Assembly: GCF_024508665.1 (NCBI RefSeq) | Contig: NZ_JANINP010000006.1 | Location: 124,001-188,000 of the forward strand | Source of the DNA: Sphingomonas sp. | GTDB lineage: Bacteria > Pseudomonadota > Alphaproteobacteria > Sphingomonadales > Sphingomonadaceae | Direction of reading: 5' to 3' | DNA length: 64,000 bases | In this document: positions 57,062-64,000 of the stretch, piece by piece | Layout of the letters: each line of letters begins with the position of its first letter | Numbering within the stretch: the stretch's first letter is position 1 | Position numbers and translations under genes: made by a program | Notes under the pieces: model-generated | The model's database searches: none | The model's input: the letters and a program-made list of their open reading frames with translations, nothing else | What the model was told of the DNA's origin: nothing

Positions 57062-57397
57062 ATGGCCAGCGATCCCGATCCGATGCGCCCGTCGGTGCGC
57101 CCGGTTCCTTATTATCCCGAACCCATGGCCTCCGACGGGTCGGGTGCGGCGACCGCGTCGCTGGTGCTCGGCATATTGGGGCTGGTCTGTTCGATTATTC
57201 CGATCATCGGGCTGATCTCCTGGCTGCTCGCGCCCGCCGCGCTCATCACCGGTGGAATCGGACTGAAGAGCACCACCAGCAAGGGGCTTGCGATCGGTGG
57301 GCTGGTGACTGGCGGGCTCGCGTTGATTGTCTGTCTGTTGTGGCTGGTTCTGTTCGGCGCCGCGATCGCGTCGGTGGGAAGCGCGCGCAGCTTCTAG
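57062..57397 (+). CDS. DUF4190-type small membrane protein
   Basis: 111 residues. Pro-rich N-terminus (1-28), then two transmembrane helices: ATASLVLGILGLVCSIIPII and GLAIGGLVTGGLALIVCLLW. This pair of Gly-rich helices with a short loop (GGIGLKSTTSKG) is the DUF4190 pattern. The role is unknown. Its stop overlaps the folK stop from the other strand (shared CTAG). Confidence 0.8.
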   Translation: MASDPDPMRPSVRPVPYYPEPMASDGSGAATASLVLGILGLVCSIIPIIGLISWLLAPAALITGGIGLKSTTSKGLAIGGLVTGGLALIVCLLWLVLFGAAIASVGSARSF

Positions 57398-57852
57398 AAC
57401 AGGCGTGCCGCCAACTGACGGATTGTCAGCCCGGTAACGGGGTCGCGCCAATTGGGGACGACCGCGGCAAGCGGCCGGAGCACGAAGTCGCGCCGGCGGA
57501 ATTCGGGATGGGGCACGGTCAATCCGTCGCTCGACCAAGAACCGCCCGACCACAGGACGATGTCGAGGTCGATCACGCGATCGGTCCAGCGCTGCCCGCG
57601 CCTCCGCCCGAACGCGGCCTCGATCGCCTTCAGCCGTGCGAGCATTTCGGGCGGGCTGTCGTCGCTCTCGATCAGCGCCGCGGCATTGACGAAACGGCGC
57701 CGCGCCGGGCCGAGTGGTGGGGTCGTGATGAATGGCGACGTCACGACGACATCGCCACCGATTGCCGCCAGCGCCGCGCGCACCTCGTCGGCGGGCGCGC
57801 CGTGGCGGCCGCGGCGGTTGGAACCCAAGGCAATGACATAACTGGACGGCAT
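57394..57852 (-). CDS. folK: 2-amino-4-hydroxy-6-hydroxymethyldihydropteridine pyrophosphokinase
   Basis: 152 residues from MPSSYVIALGSNRRGRHG. Transfers pyrophosphate from ATP to the pterin before dihydropteroate synthesis. GSN start, SPFITTPPLGPARRRFVNAA, and RWTDRVIDLDIVLW with the two catalytic Asp (RxxDxDIL) plus VPHPEFRRRDFVLRPL. Divergent from the uracil-DNA glycosylase gene (26 bp). Confidence 0.95.
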   Translation of the reverse strand: MPSSYVIALGSNRRGRHGAPADEVRAALAAIGGDVVVTSPFITTPPLGPARRRFVNAAALIESDDSPPEMLARLKAIEAAFGRRRGQRWTDRVIDLDIVLWSGGSWSSDGLTVPHPEFRRRDFVLRPLAAVVPNWRDPVTGLTIRQLAARLF

Positions 57853-57878
57853 GACGCCACCGCGCCTACCGCAAGCGC

Positions 57879-58538
57879 ATGGACTTTGCACCCGGCCCGA
57901 TCCCCGACACCGAACCGCCGCACGATTGCCCGCGCTGCCCGCGCCTGGTGACGTTCCGCGAGCAATTGCGGGCCGAGCAACCCGATTGGTGGAACGCCCC
58001 GGTGCCGGCGTTCGGCGATCCCGATGGCTGGCTGTGCATCGTCGGGCTCGCGCCGGGCAAGAACGGCGCCAATCGCACCGGACGGCCGTTCACCGGCGAT
58101 TATGCCGGCGACCTGTTGTTCGCGACGCTCGCCAAGTTCGGCTTCACCCGCGGCACCTATCAATCGCGCCCCGATGACGGGCTGACGCTAGAGGGTGTGA
58201 TCATCTGCAATTCGGTCAAATGTCTGCCGCCGGAGAACAAGCCGACTCCCGAGGAGATTCGCGCCTGCCGTCCATTCCTGGAGGGGCAGGTCGATGCTCT
58301 TCCCAAGGCGCGTGTCTTCATTGCGCTCGGCCAGATCGCGCATCAATCGGCGGTCAAGGTGCTGGGCGGCAAGCTTCCCAAATGCCGCTTCGCCCATCTT
58401 GCCGAACATCGCGTGCCCGATGGCCGGATGCTGATCGATAGCTATCATTGCTCGCGCTACAATACGAATACCGGCCGCCTGACCGCCGAGATGTTCGAGG
58501 CGGTGTTCGCGCGGGCGATCGCATTGCGCGGCGCCTGA
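57879..58538 (+). CDS. family 5 uracil-DNA glycosylase (UDGb)
   Basis: 219 residues. Thermophile-type UDGb family: CPRC (17-20) with later Cys residues likely holding a 4Fe-4S cluster; GLAPGKNGANRTGRPFTGDY motif A with Ala/Gly in place of Asp or Asn; motif B SYHCSRYNTNTGRLT, quoted in full and typical of family 5. It removes uracil and hypoxanthine from double-stranded DNA. Start MDFAPGPIPDTEPPHD. Divergent from folK. Confidence 0.92.
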   Translation: MDFAPGPIPDTEPPHDCPRCPRLVTFREQLRAEQPDWWNAPVPAFGDPDGWLCIVGLAPGKNGANRTGRPFTGDYAGDLLFATLAKFGFTRGTYQSRPDDGLTLEGVIICNSVKCLPPENKPTPEEIRACRPFLEGQVDALPKARVFIALGQIAHQSAVKVLGGKLPKCRFAHLAEHRVPDGRMLIDSYHCSRYNTNTGRLTAEMFEAVFARAIALRGA

Positions 58539-58546
58539 CCATCCGA

Positions 58547-59002
58547 TCAGGGCTTGTTGGGCAGCACCACCGTCCCGGTTTCGATCAGTGATTTCAGATT
58601 GGAGAGGATTTTCGGCCAGCCGCCGGATACCGCGGCGATGAACTGCGAATCGGCGCGCTCGATGCTGTGCGTGACGCTGAGCTTCACGCCGTCTCCGACC
58701 GGTTCCAATTCCATCATGCAGACCGAATAGCCCTCGGCATTGAACTCGGGCTTCCATTCGTTGCGCCAGCGGATGCCGAGGCGCTTCGCCGGTTCGAACG
58801 CGACGATCTCGCCCTGATCGGCGATGCGACCGTCTGGGAACAGCAGTTTCCAGCTGCCGCCGAGCCGCCAATCCGCCTCCGGCCGATTGCCGAGCCAATA
58901 TTGCGCGACGAAATCGGGGTCGATCAGCGCTTCCCACAGCCGGTCCGGGCTGGTTTTGACGTAGGTCACGTAGACGAAGCTGCTCTGCGCATGGTCAGTC
59001 AT
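58547..59002 (-). CDS. SRPBCC (AHSA1-like) domain protein
   Basis: 151 residues, MTDHAQSSFVYVTYVKTSPD. START-like fold: YVKTSPDRLWEALIDPDFVAQ at the first helix, then PEADWRLGGSWKLLFPDGR, PAKRLGIRWRNEW and a last helix GGWPKILSNLKSLIET. AHSA1-type SRPBCC proteins downstream of ArsR genes are common; they probably bind a small lipophilic ligand. The start overlaps the arsR stop by 8 bp (ATGACTGA), so translation is coupled. Confidence 0.93.
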   Translation of the reverse strand: MTDHAQSSFVYVTYVKTSPDRLWEALIDPDFVAQYWLGNRPEADWRLGGSWKLLFPDGRIADQGEIVAFEPAKRLGIRWRNEWKPEFNAEGYSVCMMELEPVGDGVKLSVTHSIERADSQFIAAVSGGWPKILSNLKSLIETGTVVLPNKP

Positions 59003-59321
59003 TGTTGTCTCCTTCGAGATTTCGCTTGAGCGCGGATAGCGCGCTCAGGCGCGGCTGATCGAACTTGCCGATCCAGCGTTCAGCGATTTCGTTGATCGGC
59101 ACGCGGTTGATGAAATGGTGCTTTTCCCGGCCCTGCCGGACCGCGACGACGAGATTGGCGGCCTCCAGGATGGCGAGATGTTTCGCCACAGCCTGGCGCG
59201 TCATGGCGAGGCCTGCGCACAAGTCGCCGAGCGACTGGCCGTCGGCCGCATGCAAGCGATCGAGCAGTCGCCGTCTGCTGGGATCGGCCAAGGCCCTGAA
59301 GATGTCGTCGTCTGTCGGCAT
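58995..59321 (-). CDS. ArsR-family transcriptional regulator
   Basis: 108 residues from MPTDDDIFRALADPSRRRLL (59321). Winged helix with DPSRRRLLDRL, LAMTRQAVAKHLAILEAANL (recognition helix) and VRQGREKHHFIN wing. No CxC metal site, so probably a ligand- or redox-independent repressor. A longer frame to 59360 would start in the operator. Its two upstream palindromes are the likely autoregulatory sites. Confidence 0.93.
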   Translation of the reverse strand: MPTDDDIFRALADPSRRRLLDRLHAADGQSLGDLCAGLAMTRQAVAKHLAILEAANLVVAVRQGREKHHFINRVPINEIAERWIGKFDQPRLSALSALKRNLEGDNND

Positions 59322-59325
59322 GACA

Positions 59326-59378
59326 GGCAACCTAATAGTTGCCTTTTTCGAGATATGCAACCCTATGGTTGCATATCT
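59326..59378. promoter_or_regulatory. two operators upstream of arsR
   Basis: Site 1: GGCAAC-CTAATA-GTTGCC (59326-59343), just upstream of the arsR start. Site 2: AGATATGCAACC-CTAT-GGTTGCATATCT (59351-59378), a perfect 12-bp-arm palindrome. Both contain GCAAC/GTTGC half-sites, so one dimeric protein probably binds both. Confidence 0.7.
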
Positions 59379-59425
59379 AGCGGGGCTTGGTTGAACTTCG
59401 GCCGCGGTCGTCGGTTGTTTCGGGC

Positions 59426-59683
59426 ATGACCCACGAACCGCCCGTCCCGCCCGACAATCAGTCGCCTTATCCGATCGCCGAGCCGCCGCACGAACATCAC
59501 GCCGCGCCGTTGCCCGCTCCCGAATCCGAGTCAGAGGACCCGTCCGGGCCGCCGCGTATGCTACTGGTCGGCGGCGCTATCGCCGCCGCCGGGGTCGCAG
59601 CGATCGGCGGGCTGGCTGCGTTCCTGCTCCGACGCGGCAAATCGCGGCCCAAAGCGGCGCCCAAGGCCAAGCGGAAGCGCTGA
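59426..59683 (+). CDS. small single-pass membrane protein
   Basis: 85 residues. Pro/His/Glu-rich N-terminus (1-44), one transmembrane helix (about 45-66, MLLVGGAIAAAGVAAIGG...), then a basic tail RRGKSRPKAAPKAKRKR on the inside. No enzyme motif. Unknown function. It lies between arsR and the sigma factor; start ATG 59426 is uncertain, since the frame opens at 59387. Confidence 0.6.
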   Translation: MTHEPPVPPDNQSPYPIAEPPHEHHAAPLPAPESESEDPSGPPRMLLVGGAIAAAGVAAIGGLAAFLLRRGKSRPKAAPKAKRKR

Positions 59684-59706
59684 AGGCCGATCAGCCGGAG
59701 GGCACT

Positions 59707-60591
59707 TTACGTAAGCGGCGAGATTACCGCGTCGCGAAGCACGTAGCGCGCGTGATGGAAATCGCGCAGGCGGACGATGCGGCCGTCGGCCCAGTCGATC
59801 ACGATCAGTCCGGTCGGCGGCCCCGCCGGATCGGCGGGATCATGGACGATCGCCGCGGAGCGACCTTCGATCATGCCGACCGAGAGGCGCCATGACGTCA
59901 TTTCGGTATAACGCGTGAAATAGGTTTCGAACGCCGCGCGGCCGCGCGTCATGCGCGCCACCAGGTCGAACCGCACGTCATCGGCCAGCATCGCGCGAAT
60001 CGCGTCGAAATCGCGCGCATTGAACCGGTCGACATAGGTCTGCAGGCGGATCACGTCGCCGGGATCGGCGGGCGGCGAGGATGGCGGCGTGTCGGCCAGT
60101 ACACGCAAACGCGCCCGGCCGCGATGCAGCGCTGCCTTGGTCGCCGCCAGGGTGGTGTCGAGAATCCCCGCCGCTTCATCGTTCGAATAGCCCAGCACAT
60201 CCTTCAGGATCACGGTCCCGCGCTGCAGCGGCGGCAGGTGCATGAAGACCGCCAGCGCGGCGCCGGCGGCAACCCGGCGCGCGGCCTCGTCACCCTCCGA
60301 GACCATATCCTCCTCCTGGATCTCCTGTTCGCCGGCGCGGCGGGCGCGCGCCCGCAAATGGTCGATCGCGGCATTGTGCGCGATGCGGAACGCCCAGGCC
60401 GTGCCATCTCCCTCGGGCGGCGTCCGGTCGAGCGCGGCCATGGCGCGCGCGATCGCGTCCTGGACGACATCCTCGCCGTCGAGCACCGATCCCACCATGC
60501 GCGCGGCATAACGATGCAGCGCCGGTCGCAGCTCGACCAACATTGCCTCGACCCGGGCCCGATCCTGCTCGTCCGTCATGTCTCTCGCCAT
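59707..60591 (-). CDS. ECF sigma factor with C-terminal SnoaL-like domain
   Basis: 294 residues. Sigma region 2 (about 20-90: VLDGEDVVQDAIARAMAALD, AWAFRIAHNAAIDHLRARAR) and region 4 (about 115-170: LPPLQRGTVILKDVLGYSND, AAGILDTTLAATKAALHRGR). Residues about 185-294 form a SnoaL/NTF2-like extension (YVDRFNARDFDAIRAMLADD...), which in ECF41-like groups modulates sigma activity without an anti-sigma factor. No anti-sigma gene is adjacent. Divergent from a GST-like gene; a palindrome lies at 60602-60615. Confidence 0.92.
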   Translation of the reverse strand: MARDMTDEQDRARVEAMLVELRPALHRYAARMVGSVLDGEDVVQDAIARAMAALDRTPPEGDGTAWAFRIAHNAAIDHLRARARRAGEQEIQEEDMVSEGDEAARRVAAGAALAVFMHLPPLQRGTVILKDVLGYSNDEAAGILDTTLAATKAALHRGRARLRVLADTPPSSPPADPGDVIRLQTYVDRFNARDFDAIRAMLADDVRFDLVARMTRGRAAFETYFTRYTEMTSWRLSVGMIEGRSAAIVHDPADPAGPPTGLIVIDWADGRIVRLRDFHHARYVLRDAVISPLT

Positions 60592-60601
60592 CCGCCTGTC
60601 T

Positions 60602-60615
60602 TCTATCGGGATAGA
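60602..60615. promoter_or_regulatory. palindrome upstream of the sigma factor gene
   Basis: TCTATC-GG-GATAGA, 11 bp before the sigma start, in the divergent region towards GST. A regulatory site is suggested by position; the protein is unknown. Confidence 0.35.
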
Positions 60616-60722
60616 CGATGGCGGCCCCGAAAAAGATTCGGCCGCGCGAATCCTTTTTCGCCGAGCCTCCGTCCTTGGCGATAGCGGGCGGCGTTGGGCT
60701 GCCCCGTTCTACGGAGACTGAC

Positions 60723-61346
60723 ATGAAACTCTATGCGCTGACCAAATCGCTCAATTCCCGCAAGGTTTTGGCGCTGATCCACCATCTCGACCTGCCGGTC
60801 GAGATCCACGCCATGACCGTCGAGCAGGTCCAGTCCGACGCCTATGCCGCGACCAACCCCAATCGTCTCGCTCCGACCCTGGTCGATGGCGATTTCGTGC
60901 TGTGGGAATCGAACGCGATCGGCGTCTATCTTGCCGAGGGCAGTGCGATGCTGCCGATCGGGCGCCGCGAGCGCGCGGACATGGCGCGCTGGCTGCTTTG
61001 GGAAGGCGTGCATTACAACAAGGCGCTCGGCACGATCTTCTTCGAATCGGTCGTGCGGCCGCAATTGGGCTGGGGCGAGACCAACCAGCCGCTGGTCGAC
61101 GATGCACTGGTACAAGCGGCGCGCCTGCTGCCGGTGCTCGACGCGCATCTCGCGACGCGCGCGTTCATGCTGGGCGACATGCTAAGCTTCGCCGACTTGG
61201 CGATCGCCTCGGCCGAGCCGTATCGCGATGCGATGCCGATCGACTTCGACGCCTATCCCAATGTGCAGCGCTTCTACGACACGATCGCGCTGCTGCCGGC
61301 ATGGCAAAAGGCGCTCGGCACGCCGCGGATGGCGGTCGCTGCCTGA
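60723..61346 (+). CDS. glutathione S-transferase family protein
   Basis: 207 residues from MKLYALTKSLNSRKVLALIH (60723). N-terminal thioredoxin-like domain to about 80 with the Ser in KSLNSRK and the GSH-binding LVDGDFVLWESNAIGVYLA (cis-Pro in RLAPTLVD); helical C-terminal domain with MLGDMLSFADLAIAS. Theta-like by appearance. Detoxification or isomerisation of an unknown electrophile. Divergent from the ECF sigma gene, which may control it. Confidence 0.92.
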   Translation: MKLYALTKSLNSRKVLALIHHLDLPVEIHAMTVEQVQSDAYAATNPNRLAPTLVDGDFVLWESNAIGVYLAEGSAMLPIGRRERADMARWLLWEGVHYNKALGTIFFESVVRPQLGWGETNQPLVDDALVQAARLLPVLDAHLATRAFMLGDMLSFADLAIASAEPYRDAMPIDFDAYPNVQRFYDTIALLPAWQKALGTPRMAVAA

Positions 61347-61397
61347 ATGCCGTCGGGCGCCGTCACCTCGCGGCGCCCGGCTCCAAAATCGGGACGA

Positions 61398-62246
61398 TCA
61401 GATGTCCTGGACCAGCCTGCCGTACAATTCGGGGCGACGGTCGCGGAAGAAACCGAAGGCGGCGCGGTGACGCTTGACGCGATCGAGGTCGAGCGTCGCG
61501 GTGATCACGCCCTCTTCCTCACGGTCGAGTTCGGCGAGGATGTCGCCGCGCTCATCGGTGATGAAGCTGGTGCCGTAGAAGGTCTGGCCATGTTCGGTAC
61601 CGACGCGATTGGCGGCGACCACCGGTACCACGTTGGACACTGCGTGCCCCACCATCGCCCGGCGCCATAGCCGCGCGGTATCGAGGCCCTCGTCATGCGG
61701 CTCGCTGCCGATCGCGGTCGGATAGAACAGGATTTCCGCGCCCATCAGTATCATCGCGCGTGCGGTTTCGGGATACCATTGGTCCCAGCACACGCCGACG
61801 CCGAGCTTGGCCGACGGTCCGTCCCACACCTTGAAGCCGGTGTTGCCGGGGCGGAAATAGAATTTCTCCTCGTAACCCGGACCATCGGGAATATGGCTCT
61901 TGCGATAGACGCCGGCGACCTTGCCATCGGGATCGACCATGGCCAGGCTGTTATAGTGATGCGGGCCGTCGGCCTCGAAGAAACTGGTCGGAATCCACAC
62001 CTTGAGTTCGGCGGCGAGCGCCTGCATCGCCTGGACCGCGCGATGCTCGGCAGTCGGCCGCGCATTGGCGAACAGCCCCTCATCCTCGACGCGGCAGAAA
62101 TATTCGCCTTCGAACAATTCGGGCGGAAGGATCACTTGCGCGCCTCTACCCGCCGCCTCGCGGACCATGCGGGAGACGTTGGCGATATTCGCCTCGATAT
62201 CGTTGGAGAAGGCGAGCTGGAGCGCGGCGACGCTTATCTGGGTCAT
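61398..62246 (-). CDS. aguB: N-carbamoylputrescine amidase
   Basis: 282 residues from MTQISVAALQLAFSND; an ATG four codons earlier exists. Nitrilase-superfamily triad Glu43 (PPELFEGEYF), Lys116 (YRKSHIPDGP), Cys153 (GVCWDQWYPE), with the AguB-specific surroundings. Hydrolyses N-carbamoylputrescine to putrescine, the last step from agmatine. AguA (agmatine deiminase) is not within the window on this side. Confidence 0.93.
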   Translation of the reverse strand: MTQISVAALQLAFSNDIEANIANVSRMVREAAGRGAQVILPPELFEGEYFCRVEDEGLFANARPTAEHRAVQAMQALAAELKVWIPTSFFEADGPHHYNSLAMVDPDGKVAGVYRKSHIPDGPGYEEKFYFRPGNTGFKVWDGPSAKLGVGVCWDQWYPETARAMILMGAEILFYPTAIGSEPHDEGLDTARLWRRAMVGHAVSNVVPVVAANRVGTEHGQTFYGTSFITDERGDILAELDREEEGVITATLDLDRVKRHRAAFGFFRDRRPELYGRLVQDI

Positions 62247-62313
62247 GACCTCTGCCATAGCGGGGAAGGGCGGAAAGTGGCAGTCCTTGTCGCCGGTTCA
62301 AGAGGAACGGCGG

Positions 62314-62721
62314 ATGGAACGCATTTTCGAGACGATCGCGGGCAAGGTCGCGAGCTGGACCGGACGCCCCCCGGCCTTCATGCTGGCGCTTGCGGTGATC
62401 ATCGTCTGGGGCGTGACCGGGCCGATCTTTCACTATTCGGACACCTGGCAGCTGATCATCAACACCGGCACCACCATCGTCACCTTCCTGATGGTGTTCC
62501 TGATCCAGAATGCCCAGAATCGCGACGGATCGGCGATCCAGGCCAAGCTCGACGAACTGATCCGCGCGCTCAAGGGGCCACGCAACGAGTTCGTCGGGAT
62601 CGAGCATTTGTCGCAACAGGAACTCGAACAAATCAAGGCGAAGCTCGAAGAGCTATGCGGTGGTGATGGCGACCAGGGTAGCGACCATGCTTCGTTCAAG
62701 CGGCTGATCTCGCGGTTGTGA
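62314..62721 (+). CDS. low-affinity iron permease-like (Fet4 family) membrane protein
   Basis: 135 residues from MERIFETIAGKVASWTGRPP with AGAGGA 7 nt upstream. Two transmembrane helices: FMLALAVIIVWGVTGPIF and LIINTGTTIVTFLMVFLIQN, then QNRDGSAIQAKLDELIRALKG, which is the hallmark of PF04120 (Fet4/low affinity iron permease and its bacterial relatives), quoted in pieces. The bacterial members are half the yeast length and their transport role is unproven. Divergent from aguB. Confidence 0.87.
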   Translation: MERIFETIAGKVASWTGRPPAFMLALAVIIVWGVTGPIFHYSDTWQLIINTGTTIVTFLMVFLIQNAQNRDGSAIQAKLDELIRALKGPRNEFVGIEHLSQQELEQIKAKLEELCGGDGDQGSDHASFKRLISRL

Positions 62722-62743
62722 GACGCTGCCTGGGGTCGGATCC

Positions 62744-63961
62744 CTAAACCGTCAGCCCCGCGAGCAGCTTGGGCAACGCGCCCGATTCGCCGCGTGCCTC
62801 GGCAATGAAGCGATCCTTGAGCGCCGGCGCGTGCTGCACCGCGGATAGCCCGAACCGCCGCACCGCGCTGGCGGTCTTGCCGGGAATACCGAACAATCGG
62901 GTCAGTCCGTCAGTCGCCGCCGCGACCATGAAGGTATCGAGGCTGCGCCACCGTTCGTAGCGCTTCAGCAGCGCGCGGTCGCCGACATCGAGCCCGATCC
63001 GCTTGCCGTCGACCAGCACTTCCACCAACGCGGCGACGTCGCGGAAGCCGACGTTCACGCCCTGGCCGGCGATCGGGTGGATGCCGTGCGCGGCGTCGCC
63101 GACCAGCGCCAGCCGCTCCGCGGTGATCGTCGCGGCGTGATGGAAGCCCAGCGGATAGGCGAAACGCGGGCCGAGCCAGGTGATCTGTCCGAGGAAACCG
63201 CCCATCTTGCGATCGAGTTCGGCCATGTAGCCGCGATCGCCGAGCTTCTGCATGCCCGGCCCCTGCGCACCGCGCACCGACCAGACGATCGCCGAGCGAT
63301 GCCCGCGTTCGTCGTCGTTGAGCGGCAGGATGGCGAACGGGCCTTCGGGATAGAAGATCTCGTAGGCGACATTGTCGTGGCTGTGCTCGTGCCCGATCGA
63401 GGTGACCAAAGCGACATGGTCGTAAGTCCAGCGCGCGACGTTGAGCCCCGCCGCCTCGCGCGTCGGCGAATTGCGCCCTTCCGCCCCGATCAGCAGCGAC
63501 GCACGCACCTCGCTGCCGTCGCTCAGAGCCGCGCGGACGCCTGCTTCGTCGCGGTCGACCGCCGCAGCGCGCGTCTGCATCCGGAGGTCGACGCCGGGTG
63601 CCGCGCCGGCAGCGTCGAGCAAGGCGGTACGGAGATCGCGATTCTCGAACATCGTGCCGAGCGCGGACTCGCCGTCCTGCGGCACGAAATCGAGCGCGCC
63701 CGGCTCGAGGCCGTCGGACACGCGGATTCCCTCGATCGGGCAACCCTTGCCCGCCAGCCGGTCGGCGACCCCGATCGCACGCAGCATGTTCATCGGCGCG
63801 CTGGCGATCGCCGAGGCGCGTCCGTCGAACCCGGCCGCGGTGATCACCGCCGGATCGGCGGGATCAACCACGATGCTGGTGATGCCATGCGCGTCGGCCG
63901 CGACCGCAAGCGCGCTGCCGACCAGCCCGCCGCCGAGGATGAGGAGATCCGCCTGAGACAT
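62744..63961 (-). CDS. ubiH: UbiH/Coq6-family FAD monooxygenase
   Basis: 405 residues from MSQADLLILGGGLVGSALAV (63961). FAD site GGGLVGS; GHRSAIVWSV DG-like region in the middle; LALVGDAAHGIHPIAGQGVN is the UbiH-type GD motif. Hydroxylates the quinone ring in ubiquinone synthesis, or a related ring position. The only other quinone gene seen is the coq4-like at 5 kb. A further 12 codons upstream are open. Confidence 0.93.
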   Translation of the reverse strand: MSQADLLILGGGLVGSALAVAADAHGITSIVVDPADPAVITAAGFDGRASAIASAPMNMLRAIGVADRLAGKGCPIEGIRVSDGLEPGALDFVPQDGESALGTMFENRDLRTALLDAAGAAPGVDLRMQTRAAAVDRDEAGVRAALSDGSEVRASLLIGAEGRNSPTREAAGLNVARWTYDHVALVTSIGHEHSHDNVAYEIFYPEGPFAILPLNDDERGHRSAIVWSVRGAQGPGMQKLGDRGYMAELDRKMGGFLGQITWLGPRFAYPLGFHHAATITAERLALVGDAAHGIHPIAGQGVNVGFRDVAALVEVLVDGKRIGLDVGDRALLKRYERWRSLDTFMVAAATDGLTRLFGIPGKTASAVRRFGLSAVQHAPALKDRFIAEARGESGALPKLLAGLTV

Positions 63962-64000
63962 GGGCAATGCCCTACGACTTGAGGGTCGGAGCGGCAATGG

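Overview
The window is GC-rich, densely packed chromosomal DNA from an alphaproteobacterium, most likely a sphingomonad (Sphingomonas in the broad sense). Pointers are 5-aminolevulinate synthase (C4 route to heme), a MipZ-type division ATPase next to panC, the rpmF-plsX-fabH-ihfA-merR block, a PgmG-like phosphomannomutase/phosphoglucomutase, a large TonB-dependent receptor and a Coq4-like quinone protein. These are family-level recognitions from the protein sequences; no database search was run. I see no transposase, integrase, phage gene or CRISPR array.

Layout. 1-7.3 kb: minus-strand replication/repair cluster dnaN, coq4-like, recF, an OmpA-like gene and gyrB (3' end cut by the window edge), with a small secreted NTF2-like gene inserted on the plus strand. 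7.4-13.7 kb: porin-like protein, histidine phosphatase plus secreted partner, divergent LysR/epimerase pair, rlmN and an MBL hydrolase. 13.8-20.1 kb: fused aminodeoxychorismate synthase/lyase, Spinster-like MFS carrier, TonB receptor and divergent TetR regulator. 20.2-23.3 kb: rpmF-plsX-fabH-ihfA-merR. 23.5-33.3 kb: membrane and redox genes (MAPEG, TauE, cytochrome b with a Mo protein, cfa), hemA, murI, plsY-dprA and a small compositionally odd cassette. 33.3-44.7 kb: topA, panC, mipZ, a J-domain protein, pgmG, an exonuclease, glmM, a DAACS symporter and an aldo/keto reductase. 44.8-64 kb: NnrU, peptide transporter, nitroreductase, GntR plus a polytopic protein, NAT/acyl-CoA dehydrogenase, Sua5, aquaporin, msrA, galE, tRNA-Lys, folK, family-5 uracil-DNA glycosylase, ArsR/SRPBCC, a SnoaL-tailed ECF sigma factor, GST, aguB and ubiH.

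Most genes are housekeeping. The striking part is the set of short palindromic interspersed repeats, at least five sequence families (called A-E here), found at about 17 sites, mostly between genes. One copy of family B sits inside recF, in frame, adding about 38 residues after the Walker A region, in the manner of Rickettsia palindromic elements. Two longer B copies (after the NTF2-like gene and after aqpZ) share an inner hairpin whose stem differs by paired, compensatory changes. One C copy carries an uninterrupted (GAA)16 tract. A second unusual spot is 32.4-32.9 kb, where a low-GC winged-helix-like gene, a 38-codon ORF and a membrane protein are joined by two GTGA stop/start overlaps.

The only stretch above 300 bp without a gene is 5803-6141, which holds the C1 repeat with the GAA tract and a possible operator.
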